Below the pieces are notes generated by a model. It was not told the DNA's origin. It was given only the letters and a program-made list of their open reading frames with translations, and made no database searches. A stretch of 36,675 nt of DNA from Propionibacteriaceae bacterium (GTDB taxonomy: Bacteria; Actinomycetota; Actinomycetes; Propionibacteriales; Propionibacteriaceae). The stretch lies in the NCBI GenBank assembly GCA_030532575.1, contig JAUNKV010000030.1:1-36675 (forward strand), read 5' to 3'. How positions within the stretch are numbered: the stretch's first letter is position 1; every line of letters begins with the position of its first letter. This document shows positions 1-7,809 of this stretch, piece by piece. The position numbers and the translations under genes are program-made.

Positions 1-1724
1 TGTTCGTGGCCGTCAACGGGCAACCGCTGCGCAGCGTGGAATGGTTCGGGGACCAACGGGTCTCCGCGGTGGTGGCCCTCGAACGGCTTGCGAATTCCAA
101 GCCTGACGGGGTCTACCCCGTGGTGGACCCGGCCCGGTTGGGTGAGGCAGCTGCCGCGCTGAGGGCTGAGGGGATTGGTGTCACTGTGACCGAGGCCTCC
201 GTGCTCGACACGGTACGGTCGCTGGTCTCGGTCTCACAGAGCGGTTTCATGGCTCCGGTCGCGGCAGCTGCTCTGCTCGTGGCAGCTCTCACGGTGTTCT
301 GGCTTGCAGCCAAGGCCAGGTCCCGCGCACTACGGGTGCTGGCCGGGGGCTCACCGTGGCGCATCCAGGCCCAGGACATCGGAGGGTATCTGCTGTATCT
401 GGTGGGCAGCGCTGTTCTGGTCGGGCTGCTGTGCTGTGGGTTCGTCGGGTTTTCTCGTGGCTGGTTCCAGGTTCCGCTCTTCGCCCAAGCGATGGTCTTC
501 TTCGAGATCGTCGCCTTCGTGCTGTGCGGGGTCGTGATCCTCCTGCTGTCGGTGGTGGCCTGGCCCAGCGCAGCACTCTTCGCCACCCGAAAACCTGCGG
601 TGACGATGCTGCAGGGGCCAGCTTGCATCGTCCAGGTGGTGACGCTGTTTGCCCTGGTTGCTTCTGCAGGGCCAGCGTGGCTGGCTGCCCAGGAGGCGGA
701 GCAGAGCGCCCGACAGCTTGCAACGTGGTATGAGTTCTCGGATCAGGTCATGTTGGGCTTCGAGATGGCCCTAGATGATCTCGATGTTGTGGCGAATCGG
801 GTCCAGCAGGCAGTGTCCAGTGCTGAATCCGAAGGCCAGGTCGTCATGTCTTACACCATCAAGGAAACGGACTGGTCCGCTGATTTTGGGCCCTACTCGG
901 CAGTTTCCATCGTCAACTCCGGTTGGATCAATCTCGTCTCGAAATCGGTTGGACATGATGCGCTCGTTCCGGTTTCCCAGGAGCAGGAGATGTTGATGGT
1001 CCGACAGGAGCTGCGTGATTCGTGGGTTATCTGGAACAGAAACGCGCATTCCGAAGGAGAGGTTCTGGCAAGCCTCAAATTTCATGTTCCAGCCGCAGGA
1101 GTGGCATACCCGGTGGCTGATGGCGGCAAGCCGGGGCAACTGAGTTTCCTGAACGATGTCCTGGTGATCGAGGTCCCGACGATTGATGCCGTATTTGATC
1201 CGCCAAACCTCGTCAGCCTCGCTTCCACCGGAAATGTTCTACTGACGGGAGTGGCTGAGACGAACGAGCTGCTGAAGGAGGCCGGGCTGGATGAGGCCGG
1301 GTTGGCCGAGCTGGGTGTGGATGGAGCGATCCGTCCGCTGTATGCGGCGGAGCAGGGCATCCTGCGAGCACAGTTCGCAGCTCACCTGGCGCGCATCCTG
1401 ACTGTCGCCGTGGCGGCCATGACAGCTGCCTTCATCGTCGCTGCCGGGGTGAACGCAGTGATCGCAGCCCTGCTCAACACCCGCCGTGACTTCCCGATGC
1501 GGCTGAGTGGTGCGACATGGGAGCAGGTGACCCGGCCACGTGCCCGCCGCGAGCTGATCCTTGGCGTCGTGGTGGTGGCTGTGGTCCTGTTCCTCCAGCT
1601 GGGGACCCCTGCGGCTCTGCTCGCGACGGCGGTCGCGGGGGTTGCAGGGCTGGCCGTGCTGTACCTTGCCCATGCTGCTGCCGCCGCGACGATCTTTACC
1701 CGCATCACGCGCCGAAAGCTCTAG
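1..1724 (+). CDS. Bacteriocin-associated ABC permease (DUF1430-like), 5' end outside window
   Basis: The reading frame is open from the first complete codon (position 3), so the true start lies upstream and about 573 residues are visible. Hydrophobic segments fall near residues 80-100, 126-150, 158-185 and 203-227. A soluble, probably extracytoplasmic, domain of about 230 residues follows, then three more membrane segments near 462-490, 515-535 and 540-565. This four-plus-loop-plus-three layout matches the bacteriocin-associated integral membrane proteins (DUF1430 type) that work with lactococcin-972-group ATPases. The ATPase gene starts 15 nt downstream behind a strong GGAAGGAG ribosome site, so the two form one exporter or immunity pump. 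The loop-coding part (about 720-1100) is visibly AT-richer than nearby genes, which suggests transfer. The matching bacteriocin gene, if present, should lie upstream of the window. The family assignment rests on topology and partner. Confidence 0.75.
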   Translation, partial: FVAVNGQPLRSVEWFGDQRVSAVVALERLANSKPDGVYPVVDPARLGEAAAALRAEGIGVTVTEASVLDTVRSLVSVSQSGFMAPVAAAALLVAALTVFWLAAKARSRALRVLAGGSPWRIQAQDIGGYLLYLVGSAVLVGLLCCGFVGFSRGWFQVPLFAQAMVFFEIVAFVLCGVVILLLSVVAWPSAALFATRKPAVTMLQGPACIVQVVTLFALVASAGPAWLAAQEAEQSARQLATWYEFSDQVMLGFEMALDDLDVVANRVQQAVSSAESEGQVVMSYTIKETDWSADFGPYSAVSIVNSGWINLVSKSVGHDALVPVSQEQEMLMVRQELRDSWVIWNRNAHSEGEVLASLKFHVPAAGVAYPVADGGKPGQLSFLNDVLVIEVPTIDAVFDPPNLVSLASTGNVLLTGVAETNELLKEAGLDEAGLAELGVDGAIRPLYAAEQGILRAQFAAHLARILTVAVAAMTAAFIVAAGVNAVIAALLNTRRDFPMRLSGATWEQVTRPRARRELILGVVVVAVVLFLQLGTPAALLATAVAGVAGLAVLYLAHAAAAATIFTRITRRKL

Positions 1725-1739
1725 GAAGGAGCGAGAACC

Positions 1740-2387
1740 ATGCTCATCGAAGCCCATGACGTCGGAGTCAAGATCGGCCAGAAGCAGATCATCGCGGGGG
1801 AGTCCGTGCGGTGTGTGCCCGGGGTGATGACCGCCCTGATCGGGCCGTCGGGATCCGGCAAGACCACCCTGCTGCACACCCTCGGGCTGCTGTTGCCACC
1901 CAGCAAGGGCAAGGTGACTGCCGATGGGGTGGTGATCTCAGGGGGAAGTGCGCGGGCCTGTCGCGCTTTCTGGCGGGATCATGCTGCCTTCGTGCTGCAG
2001 GACTACGGGATCATCGACGACGAATCGGTGGCCTTCAACGTCACCCTGCGTCGAGGAAGTGGAACCTCTGAGCTGAAGGCCGTGTTGGAGCATGTTGGCC
2101 TGGCGGGGCGGGAGGACGAGCTGGCCAGCCATCTCTCCGGCGGGGAGAAGCAACGCCTCGCCCTGGCTCGCGCCATTCACCGTGATGCCCAGGTGCTCTT
2201 CGTGGACGAGCCGACGGCCTCGTTGGATGCGGCGAACCGTCGCCTGGTGGTGGAACTGTTCGCCGATTTCGCAGCCAAAGGAGCCACAGTCGTCATCGCC
2301 ACGCACGATGATGAGATGATCGCGGCCTGCCAACAGCATCATCAGATGAACAGCTCCCTGGCTGGAAGAGAGCAAAGGGCTTCATGA
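1740..2387 (+). CDS. ABC transporter ATP-binding protein, lactococcin-972 exporter group
   Basis: This 215-residue ATPase is compact, as is usual for the lactococcin-972 export and MacB/LolD-like groups. The Walker A motif GPSGSGKTT lies near residues 36-44. The signature LSGGEKQR and the Walker B VLFVDEP follow near 130-160, and the switch histidine is in ATHDDE. The Q-loop reads FVLQDYGIIDDESV. It should energise the membrane protein encoded just upstream, and together they would export or expel a small bacteriocin. The ATG is preceded by GGAAGGAG at good spacing. The ATPase at 10795-11436 is a distant relative within this window, so two peptide-type ABC systems lie about 8 kb apart. The cargo cannot be read from this sequence. 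Confidence 0.85.
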   Translation: MLIEAHDVGVKIGQKQIIAGESVRCVPGVMTALIGPSGSGKTTLLHTLGLLLPPSKGKVTADGVVISGGSARACRAFWRDHAAFVLQDYGIIDDESVAFNVTLRRGSGTSELKAVLEHVGLAGREDELASHLSGGEKQRLALARAIHRDAQVLFVDEPTASLDAANRRLVVELFADFAAKGATVVIATHDDEMIAACQQHHQMNSSLAGREQRAS

Positions 2388-2551
2388 AAGTCGGCTCCTC
2401 CCCAAGGGTTTGGTGGTGCTTGGACAAGGGGGTGGAAGGTTCCTGCTTGGTTGCTTCGGGGCAAGTGCGGTTAACCAATGGTCAGATTTCTGGGTGAAGG
2501 GTTGTCGGGGTGTTGCTGCTGCGGCATCCTTGGGGCAGGTAGCGCGGTGAG

Positions 2552-3055
2552 GTGCCTACTGCTGCATGTCGGTACTGGAGGGGGACGCTGTCGTTCGAGG
2601 AGATCTACACACAGCATTACGCTTCGCTGCTGGCAACTGTTGAGAGGAGGGTCAACTCAAAAGATGACGCTGAGGAGATTGTAGCTGAGGTTTTCAGGGT
2701 TGCGTGGGGGTACCATTGCTCTGGAGGAGTTCTCGAGGTGCCTTGGCTCTTTGCGACTGCAAGAAATCTGATAGGGAACGAGTACCGAGCTCGGCGTAGA
2801 AGGGCTGCGTTGCAGGCCAAGATTACTCTGAACTGTTTAGCTCAGGCGCAGGGCTGTGATGGAGCGAGTGGGGTTCGAGAAGCAGTTGACTGCTTGTGTG
2901 AGCAGCATCGAGAGGTTCTTGTGCTTGCCTATTGGCAAGGGTTGAAGGCTACGGAAATTGCCTCGCTGTTGGATGTCTCTGCGGAGACTGTGCGCGCTCG
3001 GCTGGCTCGGGCGAGGAAGAACCTACGAACGATCCTGGAGGATCGGCAGCCGTGA
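2552..3055 (+). CDS. RNA polymerase sigma-70 family (ECF-like) factor
   Basis: The protein is 167 residues if read from GTG 2552. Region 2 is seen as FEEIYTQHYASLLATVERRV followed by DDAEEIVAEVFRVAW. Region 4 is the helix-turn-helix REVLVLAYWQGLKATEIA leading into VSAETVRARLARARKNL. There is no long C-terminal extension. The start is uncertain: GTG 2552 has no clear ribosome site and adds 12 residues not typical of the family. A CTG at 2588 sits 5 nt after GGAGGGG and would begin at LSFEEIY, exactly where such factors usually start. Codon use is AT-richer than the neighbourhood. An ATG opens 2 nt after the stop, in the position expected for an anti-sigma or target gene, but it runs only 21 codons before a rearrangement junction. 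Target promoters are unknown. Confidence 0.8.
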   Translation: MPTAACRYWRGTLSFEEIYTQHYASLLATVERRVNSKDDAEEIVAEVFRVAWGYHCSGGVLEVPWLFATARNLIGNEYRARRRRAALQAKITLNCLAQAQGCDGASGVREAVDCLCEQHREVLVLAYWQGLKATEIASLLDVSAETVRARLARARKNLRTILEDRQP

Positions 3056-3578
3056 CCATGCTGGAATCAAGTGGGGGAAACCTGCTTGGGCAAGCGGTTT
3101 CCTCCAGAAGGCGCTCGAAGTAGTCCTCACCGAGGAAGGGGCCGTTCTCCATCCGTTTCCGGTCGATGACGTAACCCCTGAGAGCGAAGTCCCGCAGCAC
3201 CCGGGTGGCCCACTGCCGGAACTGGGTGGCGCGCACCGAGTTGACCCGGTAGCCCACCGAGATGATGGCGTCGAGGTTGTAGTGGTCGATTCCGCGCTCC
3301 ACCCGGCGTGACCCTTCGGCTCGAACCATCCGGATTTTCCGGATGGTTGCCTCCCGCTCCAACTCACCGGTGGCGTAGATGTTGCCCAGGTGCTCACTGA
3401 CAGTACGGACATCGACACCGAACAGCTCAGCCATCAGCCGCTGGGTCAGCCACACCGTCTCATCCTCGTAGCGCGCCTCGATGCTCTCCCCACCGTCCTG
3501 GGCGGTGAAGATCAAGAACTCCACGGTGGAGTTGCGGATCAGCTGGCCCGGGGGCCGGGAGGGACCGTCGTCGTGCAT
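2949..3578 (-). pseudogene. RhuM-family protein, truncated at the 3' end
   Basis: Residues 20-160 match the RhuM (virulence/Fic-associated) family as I know it: WLTQRLMAELFGVDVRTVSE, then HLGNIYATGELE, TIRKIRMVRAEGSRRV, YNLDAIISVGYRVNS, TQFRQWATRVLRDF and GEDYFERLLE. Normal members run to roughly 330 residues and continue with a conserved helical region after LLERI. Here similarity stops at about residue 160 (near position 3098). The remaining 49 residues are only the antisense of the sigma-factor end. The gene is therefore a fragment whose 3' half was lost at a junction with the sigma locus. RhuM genes commonly sit in mobile or defence islands, and their biochemical role is not established. 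The start ATG at 3578 is the first convincing one. Confidence 0.75.
3058..3123 (+). pseudogene. Possible remnant of the gene downstream of the sigma factor
   Basis: An ATG begins two bases after the sigma-factor stop and reads 21 codons to TAG. From about position 3098 it lies over the sequence antisense to the RhuM-like gene. Only the first 13 or so codons can be original. It could be the severed beginning of an anti-sigma or regulated gene, or simply chance. No family is recognisable. Confidence 0.25.
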
Positions 3579-3813
3579 GGAGCCATGCTACGGAGCCGAC
3601 GACCGGCGCGGGCGGAAATCGTTGTTTTCCTCGATTTACGGGTGCGCTCGTGTCCTTCGCTTGATGGGCTTTCCGGGGGTCAGTTGTGCGTTTCGTCGAA
3701 AACATGCCCAACAACTCGCTGAAATGACATAACGTGCGGGTGGGGTGGGGGTGATGGTCAGGTGGCGGCCGGGGGGCTGCGGGCTCGCACTGGGAACTGT
3801 CGGTGGGGCCGTC

Positions 3814-3819
3814 TAGACT
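3814..3819 (+). promoter_or_regulatory. Candidate -10 element for the Bax-inhibitor gene
   Basis: TAGACT lies 36 nt before the ATG at 3856 and fits the actinobacterial TAnnnT consensus. The candidate -35 (TGGGAA, 3791-3796) is weak. A GAAGGG ribosome site follows before the start. Confidence 0.4.
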
Positions 3820-3855
3820 GGAGGGAACAGTCAACGACATTTGAAGGGCATCAAC

Positions 3856-4737
3856 ATGGCCAACCCCGTGTTCTCCCGTAGTGAGACGTTCAACCGACCG
3901 CCTCAGCCGACCGGCTACGGCTACCCGCAGCAGGGCTACGGGCAGCCCCAGCCGGGCTATGGCTACCCCCAGCCCGGGCAGGTCCCGTACGGGCAGTACG
4001 GTCAGGACCCGTACGCCCAGCCGGGCGCGCCGCTCGGCTACCAGCAGCAGCCGACGCGCGTCGGCGGCGTCATGACCATGGACGACGTCCTGGCCAAGAC
4101 CGCCATCGCACTGCTCGTCGTCTTCGCCGTCGCTGCGGCCACCTTCTTCCTGGTGCCGCCGCAGCTGGCGCTGCCCGCCGCCATCGCCGGTGGCGTCGCC
4201 TCCTTCGTGTGCGCCCTCGTCGTCGGGATGCGCGCGACGATCAGCCCCGTGATGCTCATCATCTACGCGCTGCTCGAGGGCGTGTTCGTCGGTGGCCTGT
4301 CGAAGTTCTTCGAGTTCATGTGGCCCGGCATCGTGATGTCCGCGGTGCTCGCCACCTTCGTCACCGCCGGTGCCACCCTGGCCGTCTACAAGTTCTTCAA
4401 CATCCGGGTCAGCGGCAAGTTCCGCAAGATGGTGACCATCGCCACCCTCTCCTTCGCGGGTGTGATGCTGGTGAACTTCGTGCTGAACATGTTCGGCATC
4501 GGCACCGGCCTGCGTGAGATCGGCTCCGGCGCGGGCTGGCTCTCCATCGGCGTCTCGGTGCTGGCCGTCTGCCTCGCGGTGTTCAACCTGGTGCTCGACT
4601 TCGACTTCATCGAGCGCGGCATCGCCGCCCAGGCCCCGGCTTCGGAGTCCTGGCGCGCGGCCTTCGGCGTCACCGTCACCATGGTGTGGCTCTACGTCGA
4701 AATCCTGCGCATCCTGTCCTACTTCCAGCAGGACTGA
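3856..4737 (+). CDS. Bax inhibitor-1/YccA family membrane protein
   Basis: The protein has 293 residues. The first 70 or so are a low-complexity cytoplasmic tail rich in Tyr, Gly, Gln and Pro, with GYGYPQ-type repeats. About seven hydrophobic segments follow, including ALLVVFAVAAATFFLVP, IAGGVASFVCALVVGM, MLIIYALLEGVFVGGLSKFF and FNLVLDFDFIERG. The last carries the conserved acidic motif of the family near the C terminus. Homologues act as pH- or calcium-dependent leak channels or stress-related membrane proteins, but the role in actinobacteria is unproven. I chose ATG 3856 (MANPVF) because GAAGGG lies 8 nt upstream; the in-frame TTG at 3841 overlaps that site. The gene ends 19 bp inside the convergent NUDIX gene. 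Confidence 0.9.
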   Translation: MANPVFSRSETFNRPPQPTGYGYPQQGYGQPQPGYGYPQPGQVPYGQYGQDPYAQPGAPLGYQQQPTRVGGVMTMDDVLAKTAIALLVVFAVAAATFFLVPPQLALPAAIAGGVASFVCALVVGMRATISPVMLIIYALLEGVFVGGLSKFFEFMWPGIVMSAVLATFVTAGATLAVYKFFNIRVSGKFRKMVTIATLSFAGVMLVNFVLNMFGIGTGLREIGSGAGWLSIGVSVLAVCLAVFNLVLDFDFIERGIAAQAPASESWRAAFGVTVTMVWLYVEILRILSYFQQD

Positions 4738-5411
4738 CCCGCGATGCGTTCGAGGTGCTGACTCAGCGCCTCGAACGCAGGCCGCGTCCAGCGACGCTGC
4801 CGCCACATCTCAACCGGCACCCAGTCGGCCCGCTCCGTCGATCCCCCCAGGTCGTGGAGCACGGGCTGGCTGGGTGTCTGGCATGTGGCGGCGTGGATCA
4901 GCCGCAGCGCGTGGAAGTCCTCCAACACCCCGGTCACCGAACGCCCGATCCAGTGATCGGACTGCACCGACACCAGATCACCCAGCTGGATGTGCTGTCC
5001 CGTCTCCTCGAACACCTCGCGACGAGCCCCGTCAGCCGGGTCCTCGCCCGCATCCAACCCACCGCCGGGCAGCGCCCACGTGCCCGGCGCCCGGGTCAGC
5101 GACGAATTCACCGTCCCCAACACCCCCCACGGCGAGACGACGATGGCGTAGGCCCCCACGCGCTGATGCACCACCGGGGTCTCAGCACTGCCCGGCTCCT
5201 CATGATGGACCGACCGCGCGGCCGGGGCCGGGTCCTGGGGGCGACGACGCCGCACCTCCACATCGACCTCCACCACACCGTCGACCAGCCGGGAACGCAA
5301 CGGCCGCAGCAACACCCACCCCTCGCGGAACAAGGTGTGATCCGGGTGCTGCCCGTGACCCACGACGAAGCTCGCAACCTGGGACCCACTGCTGAAACCA
5401 CACACGCGCAC
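4719..5411 (-). CDS. NUDIX hydrolase
   Basis: This 230-residue protein has a full NUDIX box, GGLDAGEDPADGARREVFEE followed by TG (about residues 117-138), matching GX5EX7REUXEEXGU, so the metal site is intact. It should hydrolyse a nucleoside diphosphate linked to some group; the substrate cannot be told. The first 75 residues are a variable N-terminal extension rich in Arg and Val. GTG 5411 is favoured as the start because TAGGAT ends exactly 6 nt before it, a leaderless arrangement seen repeatedly in this window. The 3' end overlaps the Bax-inhibitor gene tail-to-tail by 19 bp. Confidence 0.85.
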   Translation of the reverse strand: MRVCGFSSGSQVASFVVGHGQHPDHTLFREGWVLLRPLRSRLVDGVVEVDVEVRRRRPQDPAPAARSVHHEEPGSAETPVVHQRVGAYAIVVSPWGVLGTVNSSLTRAPGTWALPGGGLDAGEDPADGARREVFEETGQHIQLGDLVSVQSDHWIGRSVTGVLEDFHALRLIHAATCQTPSQPVLHDLGGSTERADWVPVEMWRQRRWTRPAFEALSQHLERIAGQSCWK

Positions 5412-5417
5412 CCGATG

Positions 5418-5423
5418 ATCCTA
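5418..5423 (-). promoter_or_regulatory. Leaderless -10 element of the NUDIX gene
   Basis: On the minus strand TAGGAT is followed by 6 nt and then GTG (5411). Transcription would start at or next to the start codon. Confidence 0.5.
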
Positions 5424-5521
5424 TGCCCGATCCCGGGAGAGCTGTCCCCGCTGGTCGCCCGGGGCTGGGTCTTGGGCTCAGCGGGGGTGACCTGGGCTGG
5501 GGTTCCTGCCCAAGGTCACCA

Positions 5522-5574
5522 GGTCTCGACACGGATTCCCTCGCTTCGCATCGGGAACCCGGCTCGACCAGCGG
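5522..5574. repeat. Family A repeat, right palindrome (partial copy)
   Basis: The element runs from GGTCTCGAC to GCTCGACCAGCGG, with CCCTCGCTTCGCATCGGG in the middle. A degenerate spacer resembling that of complete copies lies upstream (about 5444-5521). The left palindrome is not recognisable here. Confidence 0.8.
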
Positions 5575-5619
5575 AGGGGTGGGGGAACGACGATCCGGGA
5601 CCAGAGGAGTCCTCCAGAG

Positions 5620-5625
5620 TAGGAT
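5620..5625 (+). promoter_or_regulatory. Candidate -10 element for the metallopeptidase operon
   Basis: TAGGAT lies 30 nt before the GTG at 5656. The implied leader of about 24 nt carries GAGGAGGAA as ribosome site. Confidence 0.45.
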
Positions 5626-5655
5626 TGGGCGACGACTTCTTCTCGAGGAGGAACC

Positions 5656-6570
5656 GTGGACTATCGCGACAGCGCAGACCTGTCCGGCACCCGCACCCGA
5701 CGCGCCCAGGGCGGCTCCCGCTCCGGTGGCGGCCTCGGTGGGGGCCTCGGCGGGGGGCTGGGAGGCCGTGGCCGGGGCATGGCCGTCGGCGGTGGATTTG
5801 GCGGCGTGGTGATCCTGCTGCTGGCCCTGTTCATCGGGCCCTCGCTCGGACTCAACGTCGGCGACCTGATGGGGGCCCAGAACCCCGGCTCCAACGCCCG
5901 CCCCGGAGGCTACGAGACCAACTGCAACGGCGTCTCGGTGGAGCAGAACCGCGACTGCCGCTGGACCTACTACGAGGTCGCGGTGCAGCAGTACTGGTCC
6001 AAGGCCATGAAGGGATACAAACCCGCCGAGATGGTGCTGTTCAGCGGCACCATCGCCACCGCCTGCGGCACCGGGCAGACCCAGATGGGACCGTTCTACT
6101 GCTCCGGCGACTCCACCGTCTACATCGACGACACCTTCATCGGTCAGCTTCTGAAACAGCTCGGGGCCAGCGGCGGCGACGCGGCCGAGCTGTACATCGT
6201 CGCCCACGAGTACGGCCATCACGTGCAGAACCTCGACGGCACCCTGCGCTCCGTCAAACGCGACTCCGGGTCCGACTCCCAGCAGGTGCGCCTCGAACTC
6301 CAGGCCGACTGCTACGCGGGGGTGTTCTTCCACAACACCCTCAAGGACCCGAACTCGCCCATCGCCTCGGTCTCCCGCGACGACCTGCTGCGCATCACCG
6401 ACGCGGCGCGCGCCGTCGGCGACGACCACATCCAGCGCCAGCAGGGTGGTTTCGTCAACCCCGAGTCCTGGACCCACGGCAGCTCCGAGCAGCGGCAGCG
6501 CTGGCTGGGCATCGGCTACGACACCGGCGACCCGGCGGCCTGCAACACCTTCGCCACCAACGACCTGTGA
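5656..6570 (+). CDS. Neutral zinc metallopeptidase, YpfJ family, membrane anchored
   Basis: The protein has 304 residues. A basic, Gly-rich N-terminal tail (about 1-48) is followed by one membrane segment (GVVILLLALFIGPSLGL, about 50-70), then a long extracytoplasmic domain. HEYGHH at residues 184-189 is the zinc-binding HExxH motif. LELQADCYAGV, about 30 residues later, supplies the third ligand region typical of the YpfJ/neutral zinc metallopeptidase family. Four or more cysteines in the outer domain may form disulphides. Substrates are unknown. GTG 5656 is the start because GAGGAGGAA lies just upstream. The CoA-transferase gene begins 8 nt after the stop, so the two are likely co-transcribed although no functional link is evident. 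Confidence 0.9.
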   Translation: MDYRDSADLSGTRTRRAQGGSRSGGGLGGGLGGGLGGRGRGMAVGGGFGGVVILLLALFIGPSLGLNVGDLMGAQNPGSNARPGGYETNCNGVSVEQNRDCRWTYYEVAVQQYWSKAMKGYKPAEMVLFSGTIATACGTGQTQMGPFYCSGDSTVYIDDTFIGQLLKQLGASGGDAAELYIVAHEYGHHVQNLDGTLRSVKRDSGSDSQQVRLELQADCYAGVFFHNTLKDPNSPIASVSRDDLLRITDAARAVGDDHIQRQQGGFVNPESWTHGSSEQRQRWLGIGYDTGDPAACNTFATNDL

Positions 6571-6578
6571 GGACATCG

Positions 6579-7808
6579 ATGCGGATCATCGCCCCCGAGC
6601 AGCTGGGCGCCTGCCTGCCCGTCCTGCCCACCAACCCGCGCATCGTCACCCAGGGCAGCTTCGGCACCCCTCGCGCCCTGCTCGGACTGCTGGATGCCGC
6701 CATCGCTGAGTACCGGCTGTTCATCGTCAACGGTCTCGGTGCGCTGCCCGACCGCGACGGCGTACGCATCGAGACCACCTTCGTCGGCTCCGGGCTGCGC
6801 GACCACCCCCGTCTCGACTACCACCCGGCTCGGCTGTCGCTGACCCCCAGGCTGTTCACCTCCACGCTGCCGCCGGACGTGGTTGCCGTGCAGACCTCCC
6901 GCATCATCGACGGGAAGGTCAGCCTCGGTATCGAGGTGCAGGTCATCCCCGGGGCCATCGAGGCGGTCAAGGCCCGTGGCGGCATCGTCGTGGCACAGAT
7001 CAACGAGAACATGCCCTTCATCCAGGGCGACGGTGTGCTGGATGTTGCCGACATCGACCTGGCGGTGGAGATCGCTGAGGCGATCCCCGTCGCGCCGGAT
7101 GTCCCCATCGACGACGAATCCGCCGCGCTCGGGGAGCGTCTGGCCGCGATGATCCCGGAGGGTGCGACCCTCCAGATGGGGATCGGGGCGTTGCCCGGAG
7201 CGGTGCTGAAGGCCCTCGGTGGGGCGCGACGGCTGCGGGTGTGGACCGAGCTGATGGCCGACGGGTTCCACCACCTGGCCCGAACCGGGGCGTTGGATGC
7301 GGACCACCCGATCACCGCCACCTTCGCCTACGGCTCGGCCGAGATGTACGCCTGGGCCGACAACAACCCGCAGCTTCGGCTGCTGCGCTGCGAGACCACG
7401 AACAGTCCCGGGATGATCGCCCAGCAGCCTGCAATGGTCAGCATCAACACCGCGTTGCAGGTGGACCTGTTCGGCGCGGTCAACGCCACCCGGGTCAACG
7501 ACCGGATCATCTCCGGCACCGGCGGACAGGCGGACTTCGTGGTGGGGGCGCTGCACTCCCCGGGCGGGCAGGCCATCATCGCGTTGAAGTCGTGGCACCC
7601 GAAGGCCGACCGCTCCACCATCGTGGCGAAGCTGCCGGAGGCGACGACGTCGCTGCAGCCCTCGTGGGTGGTGACGGAGCAGGGCGCGGCCCGCGTCTTC
7701 GGGGCCAGTCAGCGTGACCAGGCGCTCGGGCTGATCCAGGCCGCACACCCCAGGGCCCGTGAGCACCTGACCGCCGAGGCTGAGCGAATGGGGCTGCTGG
7801 GTCCGTGA
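6579..7808 (+). CDS. Acetyl-CoA hydrolase/4-hydroxybutyrate CoA-transferase family protein
   Basis: The protein has 409 residues, the short form of the class I CoA-transferase family that includes 4-hydroxybutyrate and acetate CoA-transferases. The conserved block WTELMADGF carries Glu224 in the position of the glutamate that forms the thioester intermediate. Other family blocks seen are MGIGALPGAVL, YAWADNNP, INTALQVDLFGAVNA, GTGGQADFVVGA and VVTEQGAARV. It moves CoA between short carboxylic acids or hydrolyses an acyl-CoA; which acid cannot be told from sequence. The ATG lies 8 nt after the metallopeptidase stop, with GAGGA overlapping that stop. It is an operon partner of the peptidase and converges on the lipoprotein gene (1 nt gap). 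Confidence 0.9.
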   Translation: MRIIAPEQLGACLPVLPTNPRIVTQGSFGTPRALLGLLDAAIAEYRLFIVNGLGALPDRDGVRIETTFVGSGLRDHPRLDYHPARLSLTPRLFTSTLPPDVVAVQTSRIIDGKVSLGIEVQVIPGAIEAVKARGGIVVAQINENMPFIQGDGVLDVADIDLAVEIAEAIPVAPDVPIDDESAALGERLAAMIPEGATLQMGIGALPGAVLKALGGARRLRVWTELMADGFHHLARTGALDADHPITATFAYGSAEMYAWADNNPQLRLLRCETTNSPGMIAQQPAMVSINTALQVDLFGAVNATRVNDRIISGTGGQADFVVGALHSPGGQAIIALKSWHPKADRSTIVAKLPEATTSLQPSWVVTEQGAARVFGASQRDQALGLIQAAHPRAREHLTAEAERMGLLGP

Positions 7809-7809
7809 G

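Noticed and set aside
3460-4806. 448-residue minus-strand frame opposite the Bax-inhibitor gene
   Set aside because: His/Asp/Gly-rich antisense composition with no domain; it mirrors the real gene.
4686-6578. Long frame upstream of the CoA-transferase giving a 1040-residue protein
   Set aside because: The first 630 residues run over the NUDIX and metallopeptidase genes in another frame and have Arg/Pro-rich shadow composition. The CoA-transferase begins at 6579 behind its own ribosome site.
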